Positions 1-8,352 of a DNA stretch of 64,000 nt are shown here, piece after piece; the stretch's first letter is position 1; each line of letters starts with the position of its first letter. The stretch spans positions 4,278,001-4,342,000 of the forward strand of contig OZ271831.1 in NCBI GenBank assembly GCA_965601455.1, read 5' to 3'. The position numbers were made by a program, and so were the translations under genes. Source of the DNA: JANQEU01 sp965601455 (lineage in GTDB: Bacteria; Bacteroidota; Bacteroidia; Cytophagales; Cyclobacteriaceae). The notes beneath the pieces were generated by a model, which saw nothing but the letters and a program-made list of their open reading frames with translations, was not told where the DNA came from and did not search any database.

Positions 1-539
1 GATATACACCTAGGATCAATCCTCATACGGGAAATAAGATGAAACTCCTCAGTGAGGAGGAAGAGGATGCCTACCTGGATGAAGGTCAGCAAGCCGAAGA
101 AAACGTATTTTCAGTTGATTATGATGTATGGATAGACCCGATTTCAGGTGATACACACATCGAGAAATATAAAGGCCACCTTATTGCCCATGAATGTGAC
201 CGATGTGGTTTCCAAACTTTGCGTTTAGTTAAAGAAGACGTTATCCAGGAGGCCACAGAAACTCAAGACGGAGAAGTACAACAAGAATTCAACTGCTCGT
301 ATTGCGGAAGAATCAAGAGAAAGACCGTTAAGATATCGAAGAAACTAAAAGAAGACTTCTCGAACAGACGTCTTATCGACGATCCTTTGCGATACGATAA
401 GCGCATCCAAATGATCAAGCTTGAAATTCATACAAAAGGAGATGCAAAGATTTTTGAATTCCAAAATATGGATCAAATCAAACACTTCCTGGATGAGTTT
501 GATTTAGAGAAACTGGAAGAAGAAGTCGTTGACTATTAA
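1..539 (+). CDS. TPM-type protein, C-terminal zinc-ribbon part (5' truncated)
   Basis: The frame is open to the left edge of the window, reading YTPRINPHTGNKM before the first in-window ATG at 39, so this is the end of a larger protein. The stretch EEEEDAYLDEGQ and the following SVDYDVW resemble the zinc-ribbon tail of Bacteroidota TPM-domain (DUF477) proteins, as I know that family. One ribbon is intact, with CDRC and CSYC pairs. The first ribbon appears degenerate: where relatives have CPxCG the sequence has NPHTG and DPISG. The TPM domain itself would lie outside the window. Its 3' end overlaps the next gene by 11 bases, which suggests translational coupling. The function is unknown. Family assignment is moderate because only the tail is visible. 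Confidence 0.62.
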   Translation, partial: YTPRINPHTGNKMKLLSEEEEDAYLDEGQQAEENVFSVDYDVWIDPISGDTHIEKYKGHLIAHECDRCGFQTLRLVKEDVIQEATETQDGEVQQEFNCSYCGRIKRKTVKISKKLKEDFSNRRLIDDPLRYDKRIQMIKLEIHTKGDAKIFEFQNMDQIKHFLDEFDLEKLEEEVVDY

Positions 540-1965
540 AAGGAAGACATTAAGCGGTCTGATTCTTGGTCCGACCGCTTTTTTGTTTATTCTAGTCTTT
601 CACCCTTTTCAGGATTTAAGTTCGGACGCTAACGCTACGCTGGCGGTAACCTGCTGGGTAGCCTTATGGTGGATGGGAGAATTCATTCCTATCTATGCTA
701 CTGCCCTGCTTCCCATTGTTCTACTCCCTTTGACTGGAGCCGCGCCGATAGACCAAACGACAATGGCTTACGGGGACAAGATGCTTTTCTTATTCATGGG
801 GGGATTCATCATTGCGATTGCCATGGAAAAATGGGACTTGCACAAACGTATTGCCCTCAATATTATAAAGACTGTTGGCAGTAATCCTGACCGAATTATT
901 CTTGGTTTCATGATAGCAACAGGTCTGCTATCAATGTGGATATCCAACACGGCCACTACACTGATGATGGCCACTATCGCAATGGCAATCGTTACACAAA
1001 CTTCAGAACAAGTGGGTAACACCGGAAACGACTTCTTCAAAAGCATGCTTCTTGGCGTGGCTTACTCAGCATCTGTCGGTGGTGTTGCCACTTTAGTAGG
1101 CACTCCAACCAACCCAATTTTTGTTGCTGTAGCTAGTGACTTGTATGATGTTGATGTTCCATTTGTTAATTGGATGTTATTCGCTCTTCCATTCAGTGTC
1201 CTTGTTATATTCCTCACCTGGATTTATCTGACTAAAATCGCCTACAAGTCAAAGAATGTTGACCTGAAGATGAGCTCCAATGTTATCGAAAGAGAGCTGG
1301 ATAAACTGGGTCCTATGAAATACGAAGAGAAGGCGGTGGCTTGGGTATTCGGAATAACCGCATTTTTATGGATTACCAGAACATTTTTCCTCGGAAGAAT
1401 CATACCAGAATTGAATGATACGACCATTGCAATTGCAGCTGGTGTCAGTTTATTTCTAGTCCCCTCCAAAAAAGAAGATTCTTTGGGCTTGATTTCATGG
1501 GGGGAAGCGGTCAAACTTCCATGGGGTGTTATCATCTTATTTGGTGGTGGACTTTCAATTGCTGCAGCCTTCCGAAGTTCCGGATTAGCTGAATGGTTTG
1601 GTCAGCAACTGGTATCCCTGGATGCTTTACCACTTTTTGCCATTATACTTTTGGTTACCTTAATTGTGAATTTCCTTACAGAGGTTACTTCCAATGTGGC
1701 TACGGCGTCTATCATACTCCCCGTACTGGCCGCTTTTTCAGAAGCCATTGGAATTCATCCCTTTTTATTAATGGTGCCCGCGACTATGGCGGCTTCGTGT
1801 GCGTTCATGCTACCGGTTGCGACAGCACCTAATGCCATTGTTTTCGGATCAGGAAAGCTAAAAGTTGGAGATATGGCGAAAACCGGCTTCCTTCTAAACT
1901 TGATTAGTTCATTTCTTATCAGCCTAATTGGTTACAGCTTCCTTTCGCTGGCTCTTGATCTTTGA
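529..1965 (+). CDS. DASS-family sodium:carboxylate/sulfate symporter
   Basis: A 478-residue polytopic membrane protein of the SLC13/DASS family, which imports dicarboxylates, citrate or sulfate with sodium. The two substrate and sodium-binding loops are visible: SNTATT near residue 139 and TSNVATA near 387. GTPTNP near 191 and TAPNAIVFGSG near 432 are also typical. The substrate cannot be read from sequence. The start is TTG, inside the last codons of the upstream gene, so the two are probably coupled. Its 3' end overlaps the convergent EamA gene by 42 bases, which is unusual for two intact genes. Confidence 0.88.
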   Translation: MTIKRKTLSGLILGPTAFLFILVFHPFQDLSSDANATLAVTCWVALWWMGEFIPIYATALLPIVLLPLTGAAPIDQTTMAYGDKMLFLFMGGFIIAIAMEKWDLHKRIALNIIKTVGSNPDRIILGFMIATGLLSMWISNTATTLMMATIAMAIVTQTSEQVGNTGNDFFKSMLLGVAYSASVGGVATLVGTPTNPIFVAVASDLYDVDVPFVNWMLFALPFSVLVIFLTWIYLTKIAYKSKNVDLKMSSNVIERELDKLGPMKYEEKAVAWVFGITAFLWITRTFFLGRIIPELNDTTIAIAAGVSLFLVPSKKEDSLGLISWGEAVKLPWGVIILFGGGLSIAAAFRSSGLAEWFGQQLVSLDALPLFAIILLVTLIVNFLTEVTSNVATASIILPVLAAFSEAIGIHPFLLMVPATMAASCAFMLPVATAPNAIVFGSGKLKVGDMAKTGFLLNLISSFLISLIGYSFLSLALDL

Positions 1966-2853
1966 GTCACGTTTATTCGCGACGTAAACGCCAAGAATGA
2001 TTCCTGCAATCCCAACGAAGTGAATCAATGAAAGTGTTTCCCCATCCACCAATCCCCACACTATCGCTACCAAAGGAATTAAGTAGGTGACTGAGGAAGT
2101 AAAAACGGGATTGGTAAGCTGAACAATGTGGTTAAATATAATGAGAGCAATTGCAGTACTCATTACACCTAACAAGACAATATATCCAATTGCAATTGTC
2201 ACTTCTCCTCCAATAAAGATTTTGTTCGGTACATCTGTAAAAGCTAAAAGGTACACCAAAGCTAAAGGTCCTACTATTACCACTGATATACTTGTAATAG
2301 TAAGTGCCTTTAGGTGACCGAGAAATTGTTTTATCAGATTCAGGTTTCCGGCATATAGTATCGTCGCAAGTACAATAAGCAGTCCGTAAACATTAAATGA
2401 GATTCCACCGGACTCATCCGCAAGAATCAATAAAGCTGTACCAATAAAACCCATACCTACACCTAAATAGGTTCTTCTAGTATACTTCTGATCAAAAAAG
2501 AATAATCCCATGAGGATAACAAAAATTGGTGTGAGAGCATTGAGTACACCTGCCAGGGAACTTTGTAACTCGGTCTGCGCAATAGCAAAAAGGAAAGATG
2601 GAATAAATGTACCCATTGCCCCAACTGCCGCCAGGTTTTTCCAATCCACACTTTTAATTCGGGATAACCTGCTAAGAGCAAATGGTAAAAGAAAAAGAAG
2701 AGCCGCTGTTATTCGGGTTACAGCCACTTCCTGCGGGGTTAAATACGCCAAACCTTTCTTGATAAGAATAAAGGACGAACCCCACATTAATGAAAGCATG
2801 AATAAAAGTATCCATGCTATAACCGGTATCTGCTTGCTATCAGGCTGGGACAA
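1924..2853 (-). CDS. EamA/DMT-superfamily transporter
   Basis: A 309-residue inner-membrane protein with ten predicted hydrophobic segments arranged as two EamA repeats, roughly residues 14-140 and 150-295. The motif WGSSFILIK in the first repeat is characteristic. Members of this drug/metabolite superfamily usually export amino acids or small metabolites; the substrate here is unknown. The TTG start lies 14 bases inside the end of dusB, so it is likely the second gene of a dusB operon. The C-terminus is a short basic tail that shares DNA with the convergent transporter at 529-1965. Confidence 0.85.
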   Translation of the reverse strand: MSQPDSKQIPVIAWILLFMLSLMWGSSFILIKKGLAYLTPQEVAVTRITAALLFLLPFALSRLSRIKSVDWKNLAAVGAMGTFIPSFLFAIAQTELQSSLAGVLNALTPIFVILMGLFFFDQKYTRRTYLGVGMGFIGTALLILADESGGISFNVYGLLIVLATILYAGNLNLIKQFLGHLKALTITSISVVIVGPLALVYLLAFTDVPNKIFIGGEVTIAIGYIVLLGVMSTAIALIIFNHIVQLTNPVFTSSVTYLIPLVAIVWGLVDGETLSLIHFVGIAGIILGVYVANKRDSKIKSQRKEAVTN

Positions 2854-3832
2854 ACTCTTCGAAATAATGATTTACCTGGTCTAATACATCCATTATTTCG
2901 TTATAGTTCTCCAGTTCAACCAGTTTTGTTCGAAAAGGTTTGAAGTTCGGTATCCCCCTAAAATAGTTGGTGTAATGTCGACGCATCTCAAAGATTCCCA
3001 ATTTTTCACCTTTCCATTCAATGGAAAAAGACAGATGTCTTTTTACTACTTCTACCCTATCCGTAATTGAGGGAGAAGCGGGAATTGATCCATCATTTAG
3101 AAATGACTTTATTTCTCTAAATATCCAAGGATTACCGATGGACGCTCTTCCGATCATAATTCCATCAACACCATATTTCTCTTTGTACTCGAGGGCTTTT
3201 TCAGGAGAATCGATATCCCCATTCCCAAAAATAGGTATATGTATGTCAGGATGATTTTTGACATCAGCAATGTAAGACCAGTCTGCAACACCCTTGTACA
3301 TCTGTTTCCTGGTCCTACCATGAATAGTCAATCCCTGAATTCCCACATCTTGTAACCGCTGTGCAACCTCCACAATCTTAATGGATTTATCGTCCCACCC
3401 AAGTCTAGTTTTTACTGTAACGGGTTTGTTTACTCGTTTCACTATCTCCTCAGTCATTCTTTGCATTTTTGGCAAATCCAAAAGAATTCCAGCCCCAGCT
3501 CCTTTACAAGCGACTTTCTTCACAGGGCAACCATAGTTGATGTCTACAATCTCGGGATTTGCCGCTTCAGCTATGGCGGCCGCCTCTCTCATGCTTTCAA
3601 TCTTATCTCCAAAAATCTGTATCCCTATTGGCCTTTCATAGTCATAGATATCCAGTTTTTGAACGCTCTTATCTGCGTCCCTTATCAGGCCTTCCGCGGA
3701 GATAAACTCTGTAAACATAAGATCTGCTCCTTGCTCCTTACAAAGTGCCCGAAAAGGTGGATCACTTACATCCTCCATGGGGGCCAATAGCAGTGGAAAA
3801 TCCGGCAGTTCAATATTTCCTATCCTTACCAA
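2840..3832 (-). CDS. dusB: tRNA-dihydrouridine synthase
   Basis: An FMN-dependent enzyme that reduces uridine to dihydrouridine in tRNA. The protein has the TIM-barrel opening LAPMEDVSDPPFR, the family signature NYGCPVKKV with the catalytic Cys at residue 102, and the phosphate-binding region MIGRASIGNPW near 227. At 330 residues it has normal length. The TTG start fits homologues, which begin (M)VKIGNI. A TAnnTTTGC promoter element lies 22-30 bases upstream, head to head with the promoter of the CPBP gene. EamA follows with an overlap. Confidence 0.93.
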   Translation of the reverse strand: MVRIGNIELPDFPLLLAPMEDVSDPPFRALCKEQGADLMFTEFISAEGLIRDADKSVQKLDIYDYERPIGIQIFGDKIESMREAAAIAEAANPEIVDINYGCPVKKVACKGAGAGILLDLPKMQRMTEEIVKRVNKPVTVKTRLGWDDKSIKIVEVAQRLQDVGIQGLTIHGRTRKQMYKGVADWSYIADVKNHPDIHIPIFGNGDIDSPEKALEYKEKYGVDGIMIGRASIGNPWIFREIKSFLNDGSIPASPSITDRVEVVKRHLSFSIEWKGEKLGIFEMRRHYTNYFRGIPNFKPFRTKLVELENYNEIMDVLDQVNHYFEEFVPA

Positions 3833-3842
3833 CGTTTATTTC

Positions 3843-3851
3843 TATTTTTGC
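3843..3851 (+). promoter_or_regulatory. Bacteroidota -7 promoter element for the CPBP operon
   Basis: TATTTTTGC is a perfect TAnnTTTGC, 20 bases before the ATG at 3872, predicting a leader of about 18 bases. A -33 element is not obvious. It faces the dusB element at 3854-3862. Confidence 0.5.
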
Positions 3852-3853
3852 CC

Positions 3854-3862
3854 GCAAATTTA
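3854..3862 (-). promoter_or_regulatory. Bacteroidota -7 promoter element for dusB
   Basis: The minus strand reads TAAATTTGC, a perfect TAnnTTTGC. The predicted transcript would start near 3851, leaving a leader of about 19 bases before the TTG start. No clear -33 TTG is present. Only two base pairs separate it from the oppositely oriented element at 3843-3851. Confidence 0.5.
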
Positions 3863-3871
3863 GAGCAATAA

Positions 3872-4807
3872 ATGCATAATCTATTTCAATATTCAGATCG
3901 ACCAATGGGCCCGTGGATTCTCATAGTGTTGTTCTGTGGATATCTTCTACTTGCATTGATGCTCTTCAATGTGATCGGATTACTAGCCGTCTTACCGTTT
4001 TACGACTACTCCCTGGAATCTGCTATGAATTCAATAAGTGGGATGGGTGATCTTGACGAGGCCAAAATCCCCATGCTAATTGTCCAAGGGATAACATCAC
4101 TTGGAGCATTTATCTTCACTCCCCTGTTTTTTATTAGAGTGTATTTAAAAGCCCCCATTCAGCCGTTTTTTACTATTTCTTCCAACTCTCCGAATGCTAT
4201 TCTAATTACGCTGATCACTATGATGTCTTTCATAGTCGTAAATACTGTCTTCATCGAGTGGAACATGAACATGGAATTTCCTGAATTCCTTAAATCCTTT
4301 GAAAACTGGGCACGATCGAAGGAGGATCAATTAGCGGAGTTGACCAAAAGACTGACAGAATTTGATTCATTGGGTCATTTCTTATTAGGTGTACTTGTTA
4401 TCTCAATTCTTGCCGGGGTTGGAGAAGAACTGGTTTTTCGTGGTTTGTTTCAAAATATATTTTTCAAAGCACTGGGCAATCCACATGTAGCCATTTGGCT
4501 AAGTGCCTTCATTTTTGGTGCTTTTCACATGCAGTTCTTCGGTATCCTACCTAGAATGTTGTTGGGAGCCTTATTTGGATACCTATATTGGTGGTCTGGA
4601 CATCTCGGTTATGCCATGTTCGCCCATTTCGCCAATAATTTTTTTATGCTTATCATGGTCTACCTGTTTCACCAGGACCTGATAGAATATGATATTGAGT
4701 CGGTGGATACAACACCTCAGTGGTGGATTATTCTGATTTTCGCGGTGATGACCACACTTTCGCTTTTGGCTTTCTATCGAATTTTCAACAGTAGGCAGAA
4801 TGAGTAG
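3872..4807 (+). CDS. CPBP (CAAX/Abi-type) intramembrane metalloprotease
   Basis: A 311-residue membrane protein with a C-terminal CPBP domain (PF02517). All signature motifs are present: EELVFR with E185, E186 and R190, FGAFHMQ with H219, and AHFANN with H252 and N256. These form the active site of Rce1-like glutamate intramembrane proteases. Several transmembrane segments precede the domain. In bacteria such proteins process or immunise against peptides, or act in protein quality control; the target here is unknown. It overlaps the DUF2007 gene by 8 bases and probably forms an operon with it and cdsA. Confidence 0.85.
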   Translation: MHNLFQYSDRPMGPWILIVLFCGYLLLALMLFNVIGLLAVLPFYDYSLESAMNSISGMGDLDEAKIPMLIVQGITSLGAFIFTPLFFIRVYLKAPIQPFFTISSNSPNAILITLITMMSFIVVNTVFIEWNMNMEFPEFLKSFENWARSKEDQLAELTKRLTEFDSLGHFLLGVLVISILAGVGEELVFRGLFQNIFFKALGNPHVAIWLSAFIFGAFHMQFFGILPRMLLGALFGYLYWWSGHLGYAMFAHFANNFFMLIMVYLFHQDLIEYDIESVDTTPQWWIILIFAVMTTLSLLAFYRIFNSRQNE

Positions 4808-5003
4808 CTGGCAAAAAGTGTTTGAGGATGAAACCAGCTATCGAGCGGAGATCGTTAAATCAATTCTAGACGAAAACGAGATAGATGCTGTAGTATTGAG
4901 TAAGAAAGACAATGCGTACCAGTTTGGGCATTTTGAAGTATTGGTGCCACCTGATCACGTGATCCGGGCATTGAAAATAATAGAAGAGGAGATTAAATTT
5001 TGA
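4800..5003 (+). CDS. DUF2007-family small signal-transducing-like protein
   Basis: A 67-residue cytosolic protein resembling DUF2007, a ferredoxin-fold alpha-beta domain. Typical features are the N-terminal helix 'YRAEIVKSILDENEI' followed by VV-LSKKD and a FGHFEVLVP strand. The family is labelled putative signal transducing protein but no reaction is known. It overlaps both neighbours (8 bases with the CPBP protease, 4 bases with cdsA), so it is very likely co-translated with them. Confidence 0.8.
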   Translation: MSSWQKVFEDETSYRAEIVKSILDENEIDAVVLSKKDNAYQFGHFEVLVPPDHVIRALKIIEEEIKF

Positions 5004-5818
5004 GCCGCTACAAAGAACTTAACAAACGCATTGTTTCTGCACTCCTAGGTGCATTTGTCATACTTACGGCTCTCTTCTATGGTAAGTGGTCGTATTTTGC
5101 AGTTTTCTTTTTAATAGGTGCCCTTGCTCAATGGGAATTCTATCGATTAGTGAGAATACAGAGTTACGTTCCCGTGAGGGTTCTTGGTGTATTTATAGGT
5201 TGCTTACTGTTTGTTCTGAGTTTCCTGATACAGGCAGGCTATTTAGATAGCAATTTCTACTACGCAATATTTCCCTTGGCAGCCACGATATTTCTCTATA
5301 AACTATATAAAAAGAATGACCCTAATCCCTTCTTGAACATCGCCTTATTCTACTTAGGCATTAGTTATGTTGCCGTCCCTTTTATGCTGATGAACATTAT
5401 CGTCTTTGACTCAGGCGAATACAGCTATCAAATTCTAATGGGGTTGCTTTTGATCATATGGGCAAGTGACACTGGTGCGTACTTTGCCGGAAGCGCATTT
5501 GGAAGAACCAAATTGTTCGAGAGAATCTCACCGAAAAAGACATGGGAAGGGCTTATTGGAGGAGCTGTAACTGCCGGGGGTTTTGCCATTGGACTTTCAA
5601 GATATTATATGGATCTCAATACTTTGGAGTGGATCAGTATCGCAGCAATTGTTGTGGTTGCAGGAAATTATGGCGACCTGGTTGAGTCGCTATTTAAGCG
5701 ATCCATGTCCATTAAAGATTCCGGAAACTCAATACCTGGTCATGGCGGTTTTCTGGATCGATTTGACAGCTTAATTCTGAGTGTTCCTTTTATCGTTGTT
5801 TTCTTAAAACTGTTCTAA
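5000..5818 (+). CDS. cdsA: Phosphatidate cytidylyltransferase
   Basis: This integral membrane enzyme converts phosphatidic acid and CTP to CDP-diacylglycerol, the precursor of bacterial phospholipids. It has WASDTGAY at 154-161, SPKKTWEG at 177-184, GDLVES at 225-230 and the CDS signature ending PGHGGFLDRFDS at 246-257. The length of 272 residues with about seven to eight membrane segments is normal. The TTG start overlaps the TGA of the DUF2007 gene (TTTTGA). psd, another phospholipid gene, lies one gene downstream, which supports a lipid-synthesis neighbourhood. Confidence 0.92.
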   Translation: MSRYKELNKRIVSALLGAFVILTALFYGKWSYFAVFFLIGALAQWEFYRLVRIQSYVPVRVLGVFIGCLLFVLSFLIQAGYLDSNFYYAIFPLAATIFLYKLYKKNDPNPFLNIALFYLGISYVAVPFMLMNIIVFDSGEYSYQILMGLLLIIWASDTGAYFAGSAFGRTKLFERISPKKTWEGLIGGAVTAGGFAIGLSRYYMDLNTLEWISIAAIVVVAGNYGDLVESLFKRSMSIKDSGNSIPGHGGFLDRFDSLILSVPFIVVFLKLF

Positions 5819-5835
5819 ACAACAGCGAATACCAT

Positions 5836-5844
5836 TAGCTTTGC
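5836..5844 (+). promoter_or_regulatory. Bacteroidota -7 promoter element for the dehydrogenase
   Basis: TAGCTTTGC is a perfect TAnnTTTGC in the 59-base gap after cdsA. It lies 33 bases before the ATG at 5878 and predicts a leader of about 31 bases. Confidence 0.48.
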
Positions 5845-5877
5845 TTTTGAGTAACAACTATATACCCCAATCCCCAA

Positions 5878-7152
5878 ATGTCATATATTGAACCCGCTCC
5901 AATTAAGGATAAAGAAAATCCTTTCGAGTCAATGATGTCACGATTTCAGATTGCCGCAGAGCACTTAGGTCTGGAAGAAGAAGCTTACAACGTTCTTAAA
6001 TCACCGGTTAAACAAGTCATCGTATCGTTACCTGTTACAATGGACAATGGATCTATCCAGGTATTTGAAGGATATCGGGTAATTCACAGTAACATTCTGG
6101 GGCCTTCGAAAGGTGGCGTTCGTTTTGATGAAGATGTAAACCTCGATGAGGTAAAAGCATTGGCGGCCTGGATGACATGGAAATGTGCAGTTGTTGATAT
6201 TCCATATGGAGGAGCAAAAGGCGGGATTAAGTGCAATCCGCGGAAGATGTCTCCTGGAGAAATCGAAAGACTAACTCGAGCATACACACAATCCATGTAT
6301 GAGATTTTCGGGCCAGACCGTGATATTCCGGCACCCGATATGGGCACTGGACCGAAAGAAATGGCCTGGATGATGGACCAGTATTCAAGAGGACACGGAA
6401 TGACTGTCAATGCGGTTGTCACAGGAAAACCACTAGTCCTGGGAGGATCTCTTGGAAGAGTTGAGGCTACAGGTAGAGGGGTTATGATTTCCACCTTGAC
6501 TGCCATGGAGAAACTGAAAATAAATCCTTTCCAGGCTTCTTGCGTGATCCAGGGATTTGGAAATGTTGGCAGTTGGGCGGCAGCTCTATTGGAAGAAAGA
6601 GGTTGTAAGATTAAAGCGATATCTGATATCTCCGGAGCTTACTACAATGACAAGGGAATAAACATTCAGAAGGCCAATGAATACAGGAATAATAACAACG
6701 GCACTCTAGAAGGATATGCCGAGGCTGAAACGATTGATCCTGAGGAGTTATTATTATTGGAAACTGATGTGCTGGTACCTGCGGCGGTTGAAGACGTAAT
6801 TACTGCCAGAAATGCAGATAAAATTCAAGCTCAACTCATCGTCGAAGGTGCCAATGGGCCAACCTCAGCAAAGGCAGATAAAATACTAAAAGAGAAAGAC
6901 ATTATGGCTGTGCCGGACATTCTGGCAAACGCAGGGGGCGTAACGGTCTCTTATTTTGAATGGGTTCAGAATAGGTTAGGGTATAAATGGACAGCCGAAC
7001 GAGTCAGTCGAAGATCTGACCGTATCATGAAGGAGGCCTTTAATCATGTGTACGAGACCTCTAAAAAATATAAGGTTTCGTTACGGATTGCAGCTTATAT
7101 TGTAGCCATCGATAAAGTTGCCAAGACCTACAAATTCAGAGGAGGATTTTAG
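5878..7152 (+). CDS. Glu/Leu/Phe/Val family amino-acid dehydrogenase (probable glutamate dehydrogenase)
   Basis: A 424-residue oxidative deaminase of the GDH family that interconverts glutamate and 2-oxoglutarate with NAD(P). The catalytic loop PYGGAKGG contains Lys114, and PAPDMGTG contains the catalytic Asp154. The Rossmann motif GFGNVG is at 226-231. Length and the region SKGGVRF (glutamate-carboxylate binding) fit the hexameric small-subunit class found in many Bacteroidota. Leucine dehydrogenases are shorter, near 360, so glutamate is the better guess. psd follows after 3 bases. Confidence 0.9.
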   Translation: MSYIEPAPIKDKENPFESMMSRFQIAAEHLGLEEEAYNVLKSPVKQVIVSLPVTMDNGSIQVFEGYRVIHSNILGPSKGGVRFDEDVNLDEVKALAAWMTWKCAVVDIPYGGAKGGIKCNPRKMSPGEIERLTRAYTQSMYEIFGPDRDIPAPDMGTGPKEMAWMMDQYSRGHGMTVNAVVTGKPLVLGGSLGRVEATGRGVMISTLTAMEKLKINPFQASCVIQGFGNVGSWAAALLEERGCKIKAISDISGAYYNDKGINIQKANEYRNNNNGTLEGYAEAETIDPEELLLLETDVLVPAAVEDVITARNADKIQAQLIVEGANGPTSAKADKILKEKDIMAVPDILANAGGVTVSYFEWVQNRLGYKWTAERVSRRSDRIMKEAFNHVYETSKKYKVSLRIAAYIVAIDKVAKTYKFRGGF

Positions 7153-7155
7153 AGT

Positions 7156-7812
7156 ATGAGAATACATAAAGAAGGTTTATTCATAATTCCAGTTTCAGCA
7201 TTGCTGATCACCGGTCTCTACCTGGCTATTACCTGGTTTTTCCCACACGAAATAGTTCGCTGGATCATTGGGTCTGCGGCCCTCATATTCTGGGGACTAA
7301 TTATTTCCTTTTTTAGAGTGCCTAGATTGAATACTCCGAAGGGCGAAAATCTGGTTATTGCACCAGCAGAAGGTAAAGTTGTGGTAATCGAAGAAACTGA
7401 TGAACCCGAGTACCTTAAAGAACGTCGGATTCAGATTTCAATCTTCATGTCCCCATTGAATGTTCATGTAAATCGCAGCCCAATAGATGGAGAGGTATCT
7501 TACTATAAATATCATCCTGGTAAGTACCTGGTTGCCTGGCACCCGAAATCCAGCACTGAAAATGAACGTACCTCGATAGCTATTCGGATGAAGAATGGCA
7601 CAGAGTTACTCATGCGACAGATCGCTGGCGCAGTTGCAAGAAGAATCTCTTTTTACAAAGTAGAATCCGATTTGGTTTCGGCAGCTGATGAAGTGGGTTT
7701 TATTAGATTCGGTAGTCGTGTGGACGTATTTCTTCCGTTGGATGCTGATATCAAGGTAAAGATTGGGGACAAAACAATTGGAGGTGAAACCATACTCGCT
7801 GAAGTCAGCTAG
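7156..7812 (+). CDS. psd: Phosphatidylserine decarboxylase, short type
   Basis: A pyruvoyl enzyme making phosphatidylethanolamine from phosphatidylserine. Two N-terminal membrane segments (residues about 7-29 and 35-53) precede the catalytic domain. The self-cleavage site is RFGSRVD with Gly186-Ser187; Ser187 becomes the pyruvoyl group. The motif FMSPLNVHVNR at 97-107 is diagnostic. At 218 residues it belongs to the short archaetidyl/phosphatidylserine decarboxylase class common in Bacteroidota. It starts 3 bases after the dehydrogenase stop. Confidence 0.92.
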   Translation: MRIHKEGLFIIPVSALLITGLYLAITWFFPHEIVRWIIGSAALIFWGLIISFFRVPRLNTPKGENLVIAPAEGKVVVIEETDEPEYLKERRIQISIFMSPLNVHVNRSPIDGEVSYYKYHPGKYLVAWHPKSSTENERTSIAIRMKNGTELLMRQIAGAVARRISFYKVESDLVSAADEVGFIRFGSRVDVFLPLDADIKVKIGDKTIGGETILAEVS

Positions 7813-7869
7813 AATTGGTTATTGGTTGGAAAATCTGTAGCTTTTGATCCACAATCAACCATTTTCACC

Positions 7870-8352
7870 ATGTCGAAAACTCAATATGCCGGTTTCTGGC
7901 TCCGATTTGTGGCCTACATAATCGATTACATCGTGATTCAGATTTTGCAGACCTTTTTGATTATTCCTTTGTTGGCAATGTTAGGTGTTTCTTTTTTTGC
8001 CACAGATGGGTTCGATTTTTCCTATATGGACGAGGAAGAGGTAATTGCCATGGTACTTGCTTTTATCGGCGCTGTATCCACTTTTGCCCTATTAGCCTAC
8101 TTACTACAAATCTTGTACTTCACAATCATGGAGGCCAGTAAATATCAAGCTACACTTGGTAAAATGGCTCTAGGATTGAAAGTAACTGATATGGATGGTA
8201 AACCACTTGATTTTGTAAAAGCCTTCCTCCGAAACTTCGCGAAAATAATTTCAGGATTGTTGCTATTTATTGGATATATCATGGCAGGATTGACTGACAA
8301 AAAACAAGCATTGCACGATATGATCGCCGGAGCGCTGGTAGTCAAGAAATAG
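7870..8352 (+). CDS. RDD-family membrane protein
   Basis: A 160-residue membrane protein with the RDD family layout: AGFWLRFVAYIIDY at the first membrane segment with conserved Arg-Asp, and a later LGKMALGLKVTDMDG loop followed by FLRNFAKI and a final ALHDMIAG. Three membrane segments are seen. The role of the family is unclear; some members are linked to sodium/proton transport. I chose the ATG at 7870; upstream in-frame TTG codons at 7822 give an implausible N-terminus. It runs tail to tail into the DJ-1-like gene with no gap. Confidence 0.82.
   Translation: MSKTQYAGFWLRFVAYIIDYIVIQILQTFLIIPLLAMLGVSFFATDGFDFSYMDEEEVIAMVLAFIGAVSTFALLAYLLQILYFTIMEASKYQATLGKMALGLKVTDMDGKPLDFVKAFLRNFAKIISGLLLFIGYIMAGLTDKKQALHDMIAGALVVKK

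Noticed and set aside
768..1046. Minus-strand frame inside the DASS transporter
   Set aside because: It is antisense to a well-conserved membrane protein and has no recognisable domain.
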